64,000 nucleotides of DNA from Sandaracinus sp. (GTDB taxonomy: Bacteria > Myxococcota_A > Polyangia > Polyangiales > Houyiibacteriaceae): positions 1 through 64,000 of the forward strand of contig PABA01000006.1 in the NCBI GenBank assembly GCA_002699025.1, read 5' to 3'. Every line of letters begins with the position of its first letter. Within the stretch, counting starts at the first letter, position 1. The notes under the pieces were generated by a model, which did no database searches, was not told where the DNA came from, and saw only the letters and a program-made list of their open reading frames with translations. Below are positions 8,200-16,908 of the stretch, in pieces. Made by a program: the position numbers and the translations under genes.

Positions 8200-11100
8200 A
8201 TGCCGACGATCAAGCGTTTGTGGAAGCCGCTCTTGGCCCTCGCGGCCGTGCTGGCGGCATTCACCATCACCTTCGTCTGGAACGAGCCGAACGGCCTCGA
8301 CATCGACATCGACGGGAGCCCCCGCGCCCAGGCCGCGCGGAGCCAGGACCCGTACGATCTCACCCAGCTCCAGGTCCTCAACCGGGCCATCCTCGAGGTC
8401 AACGACCACTACGTGGAGCCCGAGCGCATCGACCACCGGCGCATGCTCTTGGCCGGCCTGAACGCCATTCAGCGGAGCGTCGCCCCGGTCATCGTCCACT
8501 ACGAGGACGGCGCCGAGAGCCTGGCCGTGCAGGTCAACGACCAGCGCCGCGAGTTCGCCCTCGACGTGAACAGCCCCTGGTCGCTGGCGCGCCGCTTCCG
8601 GGAAATCTTCGGCTTCCTCCAAGACAACCTCCACGACGAGGAGGTCGATCTCCGGGACATCGAGTACACGGCCGTCAACGGCATGCTGCGGACCCTCGAT
8701 CCGCACACCGTGCTGCTCACGCCGGACATCTTCGAGGAGATGCAGATGAGCACGCGCGGCGAGTTCGGCGGGCTCGGCATCGTCATCTCGATCCGCGAGG
8801 GGCACCTCACGATCATCCGGCCCATGCCGAACACGCCGGCCTCCCGCGCCGGCCTCGAGCGCGGCGATAGGGTCGTGAAGATCAACGACGAGTCCACGCT
8901 CAACATGCCGCTGAGCGAGGCCGTCGATCGGCTCCGGGGACCCCCCGGCTCGCGCGTGACCGTCTTCGTCCGGCGCCGGAACGGCCAGGGTCAGTGGCAG
9001 AACCCGCAGCGGGTCGAGCTCGTCCGCGCCGTCATCCACATCGACTCGGTCGAGTCGCGGATGCTCGACGGGGGCGTCGGCTACATCTCGATCAACAGCT
9101 TCCAGGGCAACACGCACGAGGACCTCCGGCGCGCCCTCGCGGAGCTGCACCGGCAGGACCTGCAGGGCCTGGTGCTCGACCTCCGCGACAACCCCGGCGG
9201 CCTCCTCGAGCAGGCCGTGCGCATCTCGGACACGTTCCTCTCGAGCGGCACGATCGTGACGACGAGCTCGAACGATCCGCGTCAGCGGGAGGAGAAGTTC
9301 GCCAGCGGAGAGGGGACCGAGCCCGCCTATCCCATGGTCGTGCTCCTGAACGGCGCGAGCGCGTCGGCCAGCGAGATCGTCGCCGGCGCCCTGAAGAACC
9401 ACGACCGGGCGCTGGTCATCGGCCAGCGGAGCTTCGGCAAGGGCTCGGTGCAGGTGCTGAACAACTTCCAGGACGGCTCGGCGCTGAAGCTGACGATCGC
9501 GCAGTACCTGACCCCCGGGGACCTCTCGATCCAGGGCGTCGGCATCGTGCCGGACATCGCCATCGATCCGATGACCGTGGACGCCGAGGACATGGACCTC
9601 GCCGTGGACCCGGAGGCCTACCTCCGCGAGGCCGACCTCCGCTCGGCGCTGACGAGCGATCGGGTGCGCGAGCGGGTGCGGCCGAGCGAGGTGCTCCGCT
9701 ACTACCTGAACCGCGAGATGCGGCAGCAGCTCCGCGAGCAGGACCCGCGGGACAACGAGAACGAGGAGGAGGACGAGTTCCTCCTGCGCTTCTCCCGGCA
9801 GCTGCTGACGCGCGTCCGGGCGAGCGACCGGCGCGAGATGCTCGAGCAGGCGCAGCCCGTGCTCGCCGAGGTGCGCGCCGAGGAGATGAACCGGGCCATC
9901 GCGGACCTGCGGCGGCTCGGCGTCGACTGGAGCGAGGGGCCGGACGGCGGCCCGAGCCCGGTGCGCGTCGAGGTGTCGACGAACCGGCCGGACAACGTGG
10001 GTCGGGCCGGCGAGCCCTTCTCCGTGCGGGTGCGGGTGACGAACGAGGGCGACGCGCCGCTCTTCCGCCTGCGGGGCACGACCAAGAGCGATTACCGACT
10101 CTTCGACGATCGGGAGCTCGTCTTCGGCCGCCTGAACCCGGGCGAGACGAAGGAGTGGACCACGACGCTCGGGACGTGCACGACGGAGAACGACGAGCGC
10201 GTCTGCCGTCTCCCGCGTGACACGCCCGACCGGGCCGACGGGATCAAGATCGAGTTCGACGAGCTCCATGGGCATGCGCCCGAGCCGGCCGAGCTGCGCA
10301 CGCGCGTGGAGGCGCTCCCGCGGCCGCAGTTCGCGTACTACGTGCAGGTCGCCGACGACATCGAGGGCAACGGGGACGGGCGGCTCCAGCGCGGGGAGCA
10401 CGCGAGCCTCTACCTGCGGGTCCGGAACGTGGGCCGGGGGCGCACGTTCGACACGCACGCCAACCTGCGGAACCTGAGCGGCCGGGGCATCCTGCTCCGC
10501 GACGGCCGCTTCCGGATCGACGACATCGCGCCCGGCGAGGAGCGACTCGTTCGGTTCACCTTCGAGGTGCTCGAGGACTTCGAGCGGGACGAGACCAAGC
10601 TCGAGCTCTCCGTGATCGACGCCGATCTGCGCGAGTCGATCTCCGAGAAGGTGATCGTGCCCATCCTGCCCGGGGGCTCGACGCCCGCGGCCCGGAGCGG
10701 TCGCGTGACGCTCTCGCCCGGAGCCGTGGTCCGCGCCGCGCCCGACGCCGAGGCCGAGATCCTGGCCGAGGTCGAGGGGGGCGGGCTCTCCCTGCCGGCC
10801 GAGGCCACGCTCGATGGCTTCGTTCGGGTGCGCCTCGGGGAAGAGCAGGTCGCGTGGGTGGCCGAGAGCCAGCTCGGCAACGGCCAGGGCGGCTCGCTCG
10901 AGTTCCAACTCAACCACGCGCCGCCGCGCATCGAGGTGGACTACGGCGGCACGCTCGTGACCCGCGAGAACAGCATCACGCTCCGCGGCACCGCGGTGGA
11001 CGAGACGCTGGTGCGGGACCTCTACATCTTCGCCGGCGCCCGGAAGGTGCACTACCGAAGCACCCGCCGCGCCGACGACCGCACGCGGGTGAGCTTCGAG

Positions 11101-11271
11101 ACCGAGATCCCGATGCACGGCGGTATCAACTACATCACCGTCTTCGCGCGGGAGAGCGACGAGATCGTCTCGCGCCGGCTCATCGTGGTGCGCCGCGACG
11201 CGCCCGACGGGAGCCTGATGGAGACGCCGCGCTTCGACGACGACGTCTTCGGCAACGTGCACTACGAGTGA
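8200..11271 (+). CDS. S41 (C-terminal processing) protease with PDZ domain and long beta-rich tail
   Basis: A 1023-residue protein from the ATG at 8200, preceded by AAGGA at 8190-8194. A signal anchor (LLALAAVLAAFTITFVW) directs it to the periplasm. Next come a helical region, a PDZ domain (about residues 185-275; GEFGGLGIVI, PASRAGLERGDRVVKI) and the S41 core. By alignment with E. coli Tsp/Prc the catalytic dyad is Ser389 in GASASASEI and Lys414 in SFGKGSVQ. The core ends near residue 480. About 500 further residues include two Ig-like stretches, an SH3-like segment (about 820-880) and a last beta domain. This is far longer than CtpA-type enzymes, suggesting a substrate- or envelope-binding role for the tail. 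Confidence 0.93.
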   Translation: MPTIKRLWKPLLALAAVLAAFTITFVWNEPNGLDIDIDGSPRAQAARSQDPYDLTQLQVLNRAILEVNDHYVEPERIDHRRMLLAGLNAIQRSVAPVIVHYEDGAESLAVQVNDQRREFALDVNSPWSLARRFREIFGFLQDNLHDEEVDLRDIEYTAVNGMLRTLDPHTVLLTPDIFEEMQMSTRGEFGGLGIVISIREGHLTIIRPMPNTPASRAGLERGDRVVKINDESTLNMPLSEAVDRLRGPPGSRVTVFVRRRNGQGQWQNPQRVELVRAVIHIDSVESRMLDGGVGYISINSFQGNTHEDLRRALAELHRQDLQGLVLDLRDNPGGLLEQAVRISDTFLSSGTIVTTSSNDPRQREEKFASGEGTEPAYPMVVLLNGASASASEIVAGALKNHDRALVIGQRSFGKGSVQVLNNFQDGSALKLTIAQYLTPGDLSIQGVGIVPDIAIDPMTVDAEDMDLAVDPEAYLREADLRSALTSDRVRERVRPSEVLRYYLNREMRQQLREQDPRDNENEEEDEFLLRFSRQLLTRVRASDRREMLEQAQPVLAEVRAEEMNRAIADLRRLGVDWSEGPDGGPSPVRVEVSTNRPDNVGRAGEPFSVRVRVTNEGDAPLFRLRGTTKSDYRLFDDRELVFGRLNPGETKEWTTTLGTCTTENDERVCRLPRDTPDRADGIKIEFDELHGHAPEPAELRTRVEALPRPQFAYYVQVADDIEGNGDGRLQRGEHASLYLRVRNVGRGRTFDTHANLRNLSGRGILLRDGRFRIDDIAPGEERLVRFTFEVLEDFERDETKLELSVIDADLRESISEKVIVPILPGGSTPAARSGRVTLSPGAVVRAAPDAEAEILAEVEGGGLSLPAEATLDGFVRVRLGEEQVAWVAESQLGNGQGGSLEFQLNHAPPRIEVDYGGTLVTRENSITLRGTAVDETLVRDLYIFAGARKVHYRSTRRADDRTRVSFETEIPMHGGINYITVFARESDEIVSRRLIVVRRDAPDGSLMETPRFDDDVFGNVHYE

Positions 11272-11280
11272 CGGGCCCTC

Positions 11281-11313
11281 GCTGCGCTCCCTGCTCGAGC
11301 CAGGGAGCGCAGC
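11281..11313 (+). terminator. strong hairpin after the S41 protease gene
   Basis: A perfect 13-bp stem (11281-11293 pairing with 11301-11313) with a 7-base loop starts 10 bp after the protease stop. No T-run follows, so it may end or stabilise the transcript with Rho rather than act as a classical intrinsic terminator. Confidence 0.55.
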
Positions 11314-11445
11314 GAACGAAGCCCATAGGCGCTGACGCCCCCGTCCCCCGCAGGAGCACGGGGCCGCGCGCATCCCTGAGCGAGTGCTCGTGCCCTCGCA
11401 GTGTGGGAGGTCCGGAGGCGCTCCGGGGCCCCGCCCAGCACGGGG

Positions 11446-11874
11446 TCAGACGAAGCGGGCGAGGATGCGTTCGACCTCGAGGAGCTTGTCGGCGCCGGGC
11501 GTGATCTCGGCGAGGGCGACGTATCGCTTCACGTAGGCGGTCGCGAGGCGTCCTCGTGCCTCGCGGGCTTCGCCCAGGGCGACCGTGAAGCTCTGCCGCT
11601 GGTGGCCGCCCGACTTGGCGTCGCCCTCGGCGACGTTCCCGACGACGTTGTCGAGCGCCGCGTCGAGCTGCCCGAAGAGGCTCCGGCTCTTCCGCCGGAT
11701 GACCTGAAGCGCCGGCTGAAGCAGCGCCACCGCCTCGAGCGCCCGCTCGTGCGCGATGAAGTGGAACCGGAGACTGGCCGGCCGCGCATCGAGAAGCTGC
11801 CGAACCGAATCGTCGGAAGAAGAGGAGCGGCCCGAGGTGGCACCGGCTCGCTGGGGGGTCTGGGTGTGGGTCAT
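11446..11874 (-). CDS. four-helix bundle protein (S23/IVP family)
   Basis: A 142-residue protein from the ATG at 11874. The pattern FHFIAHERALEAVALL, RSLFGQLDAALDNVVGNVAEG and SFTVALGEAREARGRL matches the four-helix bundle family first found as proteins encoded in 23S rRNA intervening sequences. The family also includes the Avd accessory proteins of diversity-generating retroelements, but no reverse transcriptase or template repeat is nearby. The first nine codons lie in one arm of the 154-bp inverted repeat at 11844-11997. Function unknown; probably nucleic-acid binding. Confidence 0.8.
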   Translation of the reverse strand: MTHTQTPQRAGATSGRSSSSDDSVRQLLDARPASLRFHFIAHERALEAVALLQPALQVIRRKSRSLFGQLDAALDNVVGNVAEGDAKSGGHQRQSFTVALGEAREARGRLATAYVKRYVALAEITPGADKLLEVERILARFV

Positions 11875-11997
11875 GCCCACCCCAGGCGCAGGTCCCGTGA
11901 CAACGGCACCCGAGCCAGAACGAGCCCGACGCACAGCCGTTGGCGCGAGACGTGCGCCGCCACGGCCTGACCCACACCCAGACCCCCCAGCGAGCCG
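11844..11997. repeat. 154-bp near-palindromic element
   Basis: The outer 30 bp (11844-11873 and 11968-11997) are perfect reverse complements. Inside them, about 24 bp on each side still pair at roughly three quarters of positions, leaving a central loop of about 45 bp. The left arm covers the start codon region of the four-helix bundle gene. Transcribed, it would fold into a long hairpin; as DNA it resembles a foldback element. Confidence 0.75.
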
Positions 11998-12039
11998 CCC
12001 CCCGAGCAGCGCCCATCCACCTACCCCCAAGCGACCTCG

Positions 12040-12530
12040 CAGCTTGGGCTCGAGCTGCACGCTCCACGGCTCGGGCTGGGGCTCCACGCTCCCAGCTTGG
12101 GCTTGGGCTTCCGGCTCGGGCTCCGGCTCTCGCTCCCCGCTTGGGCTTGGGCTTCGGCTCCACGTTTGGGCCTCCACGTTTGGGCCTCCACGCTTGGGCT
12201 CCCAGCCTGGGCTCTCGCTTCCTGCCCGGGCTCCGGCTCTCGCTCCCCGCTTGGGCTTGGGCTCCACGCTTGGGCCTCCACGCTTGGGCTCCCAGCCTGG
12301 GCTCTCGCTTCCTGCTCGGGCTCGGGCTCTCACTCCCCGCTTGGGCTTGGGCTCGGGCTTCCCGCTTGGGCTTGGGCTCGGGCTTCCCGCTGGGGCTCGG
12401 GGCCCACTGCTTGGACTTGGGCTCCCAGCCTGGGCTCCGGCTCTCGCTCCCCGCTTGGGCTCGGGCTCCCCGCTGGGCCGGGGGCTCGACGCTCCCCGCT
12501 CGGGCTCGACGCTCCATGCTCCCCGCTCGA
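12040..12530. repeat. degenerate GC-rich tandem repeat tract
   Basis: About 490 bp are built from variants of CGCTTGGGCTCGGGCT and CTTCCCGCTTGGGCTTGGG. Two larger copies of about 90-110 bp (about 12131-12240 and 12241-12330) share the same order of sub-units, including CTCCCAGCCTGGGCTCTCG. The minus-strand frame across it would read as an endless Pro/Ser/Glu/Arg/Ala repeat joined to the four-helix protein, which I regard as an artefact. A smaller relative sits at 176-290. Together with flanking sequence it fills the gene-free stretch 11875-12599. Confidence 0.75.
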
Positions 12531-12599
12531 CCCCCTCCCCCCGGCAAGCCCACCTGCCGCTTTCCTGACCCCACCCCCACAACCCGCTAGCGTCTCCCC

Positions 12600-14060
12600 G
12601 TGAGCTCTCTCGCCGCGAGAGCCGCGCCTCCGGACGCGCCGCGTGACGCGCATCGCTCCTCGGCGCGGCGCTGTCCGCTCTGTGGGGCGCGCTTCCGCGC
12701 CACCCGGCGGACCTGCGCCCACGACGGCACCGAGCTCGAGGACGTCCCGCTGGACCCGCTGATCGGCGCGACCCTCGGCGGCACCTACCGCATCGACGCC
12801 CCCCTCGGCCGCGGCGGCATGGGCCAGCTCTACGCGGCGACGCACCTCCGGCTCCGGCGGAGCGTCGCCGTGAAGGTCCTGCACGGCGCCTTCGCCGACC
12901 ACGACCTCGCCCTCGCCCGCTTCGAGCGCGAAGCGCGCGCCATGGCGCGCATCCGCTCCTCCCACGTGGCCCAGGTCCTCGACGTGCTCCGTACCCCGGA
13001 CGGCCGCCCCAGCCTGGTCGTGGAGCGCCTGGAAGGCGAAGACCTCCAGGCCCGGCTCCGCCGGGTCGGCCGCCTCACCGTCGACGAGGCCCTGGCCCTC
13101 GCCGTGGACCTCGGGCACGGCCTCGAGGCCGCCCACACCGCCGGCGTCATCCATCGCGACCTCAAGCCCTCCAACGTCTTCCTCGACGCCCAGGGCGCGA
13201 AGCTCCTCGACTTCGGCGTCGCCCACGTCGAGGAAGAGGCCGCCCTGACGAAGACCGGCACGGTGGTCGGCACGCCGACCTACATGGCCCCCGAACAGGT
13301 CCGCGGCTCGGCCGGGGTGGACGGCCGCGCCGACGTCTACGGGGCCGGAGCCATCCTCTACCGCGCCCTCACCGGCGCCCCGCCCTACGACACGGGCCCG
13401 GCCACGGCCGTCCTCTCCGCCATCCTCGAGAGCGCTCCCCCGCCCCCCTCCGCGCATGCGCCCGACCTGCCCCTCGACGTCGAGGCCTTCGTCATGCGCG
13501 CCATGAGCCGCGACCCGGAGACGCGCTTCGCGAGCGGGGCCGAGCTCGCCGCCGAGGCCGCTCGCCTCCTCGAGAAGCGCCGCGCCCCCCGCCCGCGCGG
13601 CTCCACGGCGCGCGCCACCGGCACGCTCCTCGCCACCGGCACCCTGGCCGCCCTCGCCGGCGCCTCCGCGGCCGCCGAGCAAGACCTCTCGCCCTGGTGG
13701 GGCCCGGGCGCGACCGCCCTCGCCCTGGCCCTCCTCGTCCGGCGCTGGCGGACCGACGGCGAGCTCGGCCCCCGCGGCTGGGCCCTCGCCCGCGCGCTCC
13801 GCGCCACGCTGGTCGCCTTCGCCGCCCTCACGCTCCTGGTGGCCGGCCTGGAAGCCTTCGGCGCCTCCTCACCCCGTGGCGTGGCCCCCCGTCTGGCCTT
13901 CGCGGCCCTGATCGGCGTCGCCGCCTACGTGCGTCAGAGGAGCCGCTCGAAGAGCGAGCCCGAGCCGGTCGCGAAGAGCACGGAGAACGGCTCGATCGCG
14001 AGCACGCCGTCCTCGTCCCAGAGCCGCCCGGCGATCCAGCGCACCCCGTCGCATTCCTGA
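12600..14060 (+). CDS. membrane Ser/Thr protein kinase (Hanks type)
   Basis: A 486-residue kinase starting with GTG. Residues 25-42 form a zinc-ribbon-like knuckle (CPLC and TCAHDG). The kinase domain spans about 60-330: glycine loop GRGGMG, Lys92 in VAVKVL, HRDLKPSN with Asp187, DFG at 204-206, and APEQ. About four hydrophobic segments follow (about 340-460), so the kinase faces the cytoplasm. The last 40 or so residues are Ser-rich and overlap the convergent gene at 13934-15157 by 127 bp. Kinases of this build are abundant in myxobacteria; the target is not shown. Confidence 0.93.
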   Translation: MSSLAARAAPPDAPRDAHRSSARRCPLCGARFRATRRTCAHDGTELEDVPLDPLIGATLGGTYRIDAPLGRGGMGQLYAATHLRLRRSVAVKVLHGAFADHDLALARFEREARAMARIRSSHVAQVLDVLRTPDGRPSLVVERLEGEDLQARLRRVGRLTVDEALALAVDLGHGLEAAHTAGVIHRDLKPSNVFLDAQGAKLLDFGVAHVEEEAALTKTGTVVGTPTYMAPEQVRGSAGVDGRADVYGAGAILYRALTGAPPYDTGPATAVLSAILESAPPPPSAHAPDLPLDVEAFVMRAMSRDPETRFASGAELAAEAARLLEKRRAPRPRGSTARATGTLLATGTLAALAGASAAAEQDLSPWWGPGATALALALLVRRWRTDGELGPRGWALARALRATLVAFAALTLLVAGLEAFGASSPRGVAPRLAFAALIGVAAYVRQRSRSKSEPEPVAKSTENGSIASTPSSSQSRPAIQRTPSHS

Positions 14061-15157
14061 GCGAGGGCGCCGAGCCGCCCCGCCACGGCGGGCTCCAGGC
14101 TCAAGGCCAGCGCGTCTCCCTCCCCGTCCATGACGAGGCGCCGGTCCACGTCCAGCTCATCCACCCCCACCACCGCGAAGGGCTCCGCCAGGGCCGGGAA
14201 GGCCTTCAGCGACGAGCGGAACTCGGGGCGGAGCGACTCGTAGCGCGGCGCGGCCACCTGCGTCGTCCGGTCCCAGAGCGCGTCCGTCACCCGTGGCGAG
14301 ACCGCGTACTGCATCAGCCGCAGCCGCCTCGGCACGGGCCCCGCCTCCACCTCGGCGAGCCCCGCGATCACCTGCCTCGGGCACGGCCCGACCGATCCCG
14401 GCTCGGTCCGCCCGCGGTCCTCCCGGTAGAGCGCCCCGGTGGTCGTGCAGAGCATGTAGCGCCGCTGGATCGATCCCCGCGACGTGCCCGCGATCCACTC
14501 CCGGGCCACCTCGACGAGCGTCCGGTCGAAGACCGTCTCCCGCTCCCCCTCGAGATCCCCGGGCCGACCGAGCCACGCCTGGAGCCGCCGCGCCCCTTCC
14601 TGCCCGCCTTCCCCCCCGCGGAGCTCCGCCACCACCCGGGCCGCCCCGTCGAGCACCTGCGCCACGGCCGGCGTGTCCTGATCCGCCAGCGCCGTCCGCA
14701 GCCGCCCCACGAAGCGCGCGATCCCCACGGGCACGGGCGGGCTCACGCAGCCGAGGAGCCGCTCGATGGCCTCGTCCACGCTGGCCGCGCCATAGGCCTC
14801 GGCCACGCCCATGCGCACCACCGCGACGAGGAGCTCGTCGAGGGCGTCCGCGATCTCGGCATGCTCCGCGCGGGGAGCCTTGGCGCTCGGCTCCTCGCCC
14901 GGCTCGTCCTGCTCCGTCGGCGCCTCGTAGGCCCCCGCCAGGAGCGCCAGCGCCGCCCGCACGTGGGGCCCGTCCTGCCGCCCGTCCGTCGCCGCGACCA
15001 GCAGCGCGCCGCCCTCCTTCAGCGTCACGGTGACGAGCTCCGTCCGCCCCGCCGCCGTCACCTCGAGCGACACGCGGCGCACCTCCCCGGCCCCGCCCTC
15101 GTCCGCGCGCAGCGCCTCCAGCGCCGCCCGCGCCGCGTCCGGGAGCGACGCCGTCAC
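13934..15157 (-). CDS. conserved-looking protein of unknown function, third gene of a coupled trio
   Basis: A 407-residue protein starting at GTG 15157, whose GTGA overlaps the stop of the HEAT/TPR gene upstream. I do not recognise a family. The N-terminal segment (VTVTLKEGGALLVAATDGRQDGPHVRAALALL) faintly recalls a SWIM zinc motif that has lost its cysteines; this is a guess. Later parts look like a globular alpha/beta domain (REWIAGTSRGSIQRRYMLC, PRQVIAGLAEVEAGPVP). There is no signal peptide or membrane helix, so it should be cytoplasmic. Its 3' end overlaps the kinase gene tail to tail. Confidence 0.8.
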   Translation of the reverse strand: MTASLPDAARAALEALRADEGGAGEVRRVSLEVTAAGRTELVTVTLKEGGALLVAATDGRQDGPHVRAALALLAGAYEAPTEQDEPGEEPSAKAPRAEHAEIADALDELLVAVVRMGVAEAYGAASVDEAIERLLGCVSPPVPVGIARFVGRLRTALADQDTPAVAQVLDGAARVVAELRGGEGGQEGARRLQAWLGRPGDLEGERETVFDRTLVEVAREWIAGTSRGSIQRRYMLCTTTGALYREDRGRTEPGSVGPCPRQVIAGLAEVEAGPVPRRLRLMQYAVSPRVTDALWDRTTQVAAPRYESLRPEFRSSLKAFPALAEPFAVVGVDELDVDRRLVMDGEGDALALSLEPAVAGRLGALAQECDGVRWIAGRLWDEDGVLAIEPFSVLFATGSGSLFERLL

Positions 15158-16908
15158 GCCGCCCTCTGCAGCGCCTTGCGCCGCCGCTGGATCTCGAAGC
15201 GCACCGCCGGCGGCGCGCGCCGCAGGTCGAGGTCGAGCACCTCGCCGAGGAGCCCGCGCGCGATGTCGTGCCGCCCGTCCCGCTCCACCTGCTCCGCGCG
15301 GCGCAGGAAGGTCTGCGCCAGCGAGCGAATGGTGATCGGGTTCCGCTCGACCATGCTCCTGTCCGTCTCGATGGCCCGCCGGAACGCCGCCAGCGCCGCC
15401 GCGTGCTTCCGCCGCCGCGCGTGGTTCAGCGCGATGGCCACCCAGGGCCGCGCCCAACCCGGCCGGAGCGTCGCCGCCTGCTCGAGGCGCGCGATGCCCG
15501 CCTTCACCACGCCGAAGGCCAGCAGGAGCTGCCCGAAGAGGTAGCTCCGGAACGCCTTGAAGCGCGCCCCGGTCGGCGTCTCCGGCCGCTCCTCGTGGGC
15601 CAGCCGGATCGCCTGCGTCGTCTCCTCGAGGCTCTCGTCCAGCTCCTCGCCCCGCAGCTCCATGCGCGCGACGATCGCGAGCCGCGCCTCCTCCGCCGCG
15701 GCCCGGACCGCCGACACCCGCGTCGAGGCCTCCAGCTCCGCCAGCGGCCGGAGCGCCCGCGCGTCCCCAACCCGCGCGAGCGTCTGCACGGCGCCGAGGG
15801 TGAGCGCGCCCCCCTCCTCGAGCAGCGCCGCCACCGCCTCCGTGTCCTCGGCGCCGCCGAGAGTCTCGAGCGCCTCGAGCGCCGCGAGCTGCACCTCCGG
15901 GTCGTCCCGCTGGAGGAGCTGCCGCACGTAGTCGAGCCCGCGCCGATCCCCCCAGCTCCCGAGCGCCGCCGCCAGCACGGCCCGCGTCGAGTCGACCACC
16001 GAGCGCTCGTAGGCCCGCTCGACCGAGGGGCGGATGCGCGGGTCCTCGATCCGCCGGAGCGCCCGCGCGGCCTCCGTCACGATCTCCGGGCTGCCGCTGT
16101 CCAGGAGGCTCGTGAGCGAGGGCACGAGCCGCGGGTCCCCGGCGTGGCGCAGCGACTCGAGCAGCTCGCGCCGGGCGCCGCGGGAGCTCACGCCGTCGAC
16201 GCCCTCGAGCACGGCGGCCAGGTGGCCGATGACGAGCGGCGGCAGGTCGCGCGTGCGCTGGAGGATCTGCGCCCGCTCGTCGCCGGGCAGGTCCCCGACC
16301 GGCTCCACGCTCCGCTGGGCGTCCCAGAAGTCGTCGATGGCCTGCTCGAGCCGGTCCACGCGCCGCTTCCAGGTCTCCCGATCGGCCCGCGCCGCCCGCC
16401 CCCGCGCCCCGCCGAGAGACTCACGGGCCCGGGCCAGGTCCTGCTCCAGCTCCACGTCGCGGATCGCCTCGCAGGTCTCGATGATCTGCTTCTGCTCGCG
16501 CCCCGGCCGATCCCCCAGGTTCTCCACGAGGTGCTGGAGCACCGCCCGGCGCTGCCGGAGGCTGCCCCCGCGGAGGACGGCGAGGAGGGTCTGCAGGTCG
16601 TCCACCTGGTCGACGGCGATCGCGTCGCTGCCCCGGCCCTCCAGCCGCCCGAGGAGCGACGAGTCCGCGCTCGGCGCCCCGTCCTCCTCGCCGGCGTCGA
16701 CCTCGACCGCCACCTCCACCGGCCGCCGGCCCGCGTCCGCGACGCTCACGGCGGCCACGATCTGCACCAGCGAGCGCGCGACGTGCCGATCGTCCGCGTC
16801 CGAGCCCAGGCCGAGCTCGCCGCGCACGGCGTCCGCGGGCCCGCCCCCGAGCCCCGCCTGGAGGGCGTCGAGGAGGCGTTCGATCCGGGGCTCGAAGCGG
16901 GAGCTCAT
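15154..16908 (-). CDS. HEAT-repeat/TPR scaffold protein
   Basis: A 584-residue cytoplasmic protein from the ATG at 16908 (ATGA overlap with the propeller gene). Residues about 120-200 are charged helices, possibly coiled coil. HEAT-like repeats fill about 205-400 (VPSLTSLLDSGSPEIVTEAA, LLQRDDPEVQLAALEALETL). TPR-like helices follow (GIARLEQAATLRPGWARPWV, AALAAFRRAIETD). Such proteins usually hold partner proteins together. Coupling to both neighbours suggests a three-protein assembly; its role is unknown. Confidence 0.85.
   Translation of the reverse strand: MSSRFEPRIERLLDALQAGLGGGPADAVRGELGLGSDADDRHVARSLVQIVAAVSVADAGRRPVEVAVEVDAGEEDGAPSADSSLLGRLEGRGSDAIAVDQVDDLQTLLAVLRGGSLRQRRAVLQHLVENLGDRPGREQKQIIETCEAIRDVELEQDLARARESLGGARGRAARADRETWKRRVDRLEQAIDDFWDAQRSVEPVGDLPGDERAQILQRTRDLPPLVIGHLAAVLEGVDGVSSRGARRELLESLRHAGDPRLVPSLTSLLDSGSPEIVTEAARALRRIEDPRIRPSVERAYERSVVDSTRAVLAAALGSWGDRRGLDYVRQLLQRDDPEVQLAALEALETLGGAEDTEAVAALLEEGGALTLGAVQTLARVGDARALRPLAELEASTRVSAVRAAAEEARLAIVARMELRGEELDESLEETTQAIRLAHEERPETPTGARFKAFRSYLFGQLLLAFGVVKAGIARLEQAATLRPGWARPWVAIALNHARRRKHAAALAAFRRAIETDRSMVERNPITIRSLAQTFLRRAEQVERDGRHDIARGLLGEVLDLDLRRAPPAVRFEIQRRRKALQRAA

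Noticed and set aside
11446-12530. Diversity-generating retroelement suggested by an Avd-like protein and repeats
   Set aside because: No reverse transcriptase, no template/variable repeat pair with adenine-specific differences, and no C-type lectin target were found.
12040-12530. CRISPR array
   Set aside because: Repeat units are degenerate and of unequal length, without unique spacers, and no cas genes are present.
11446-12582. Extension of the four-helix protein to 378 residues through the repeat tract
   Set aside because: The added 236 residues are translated low-complexity repeats. The ATG at 11874 gives a normal-length family member.
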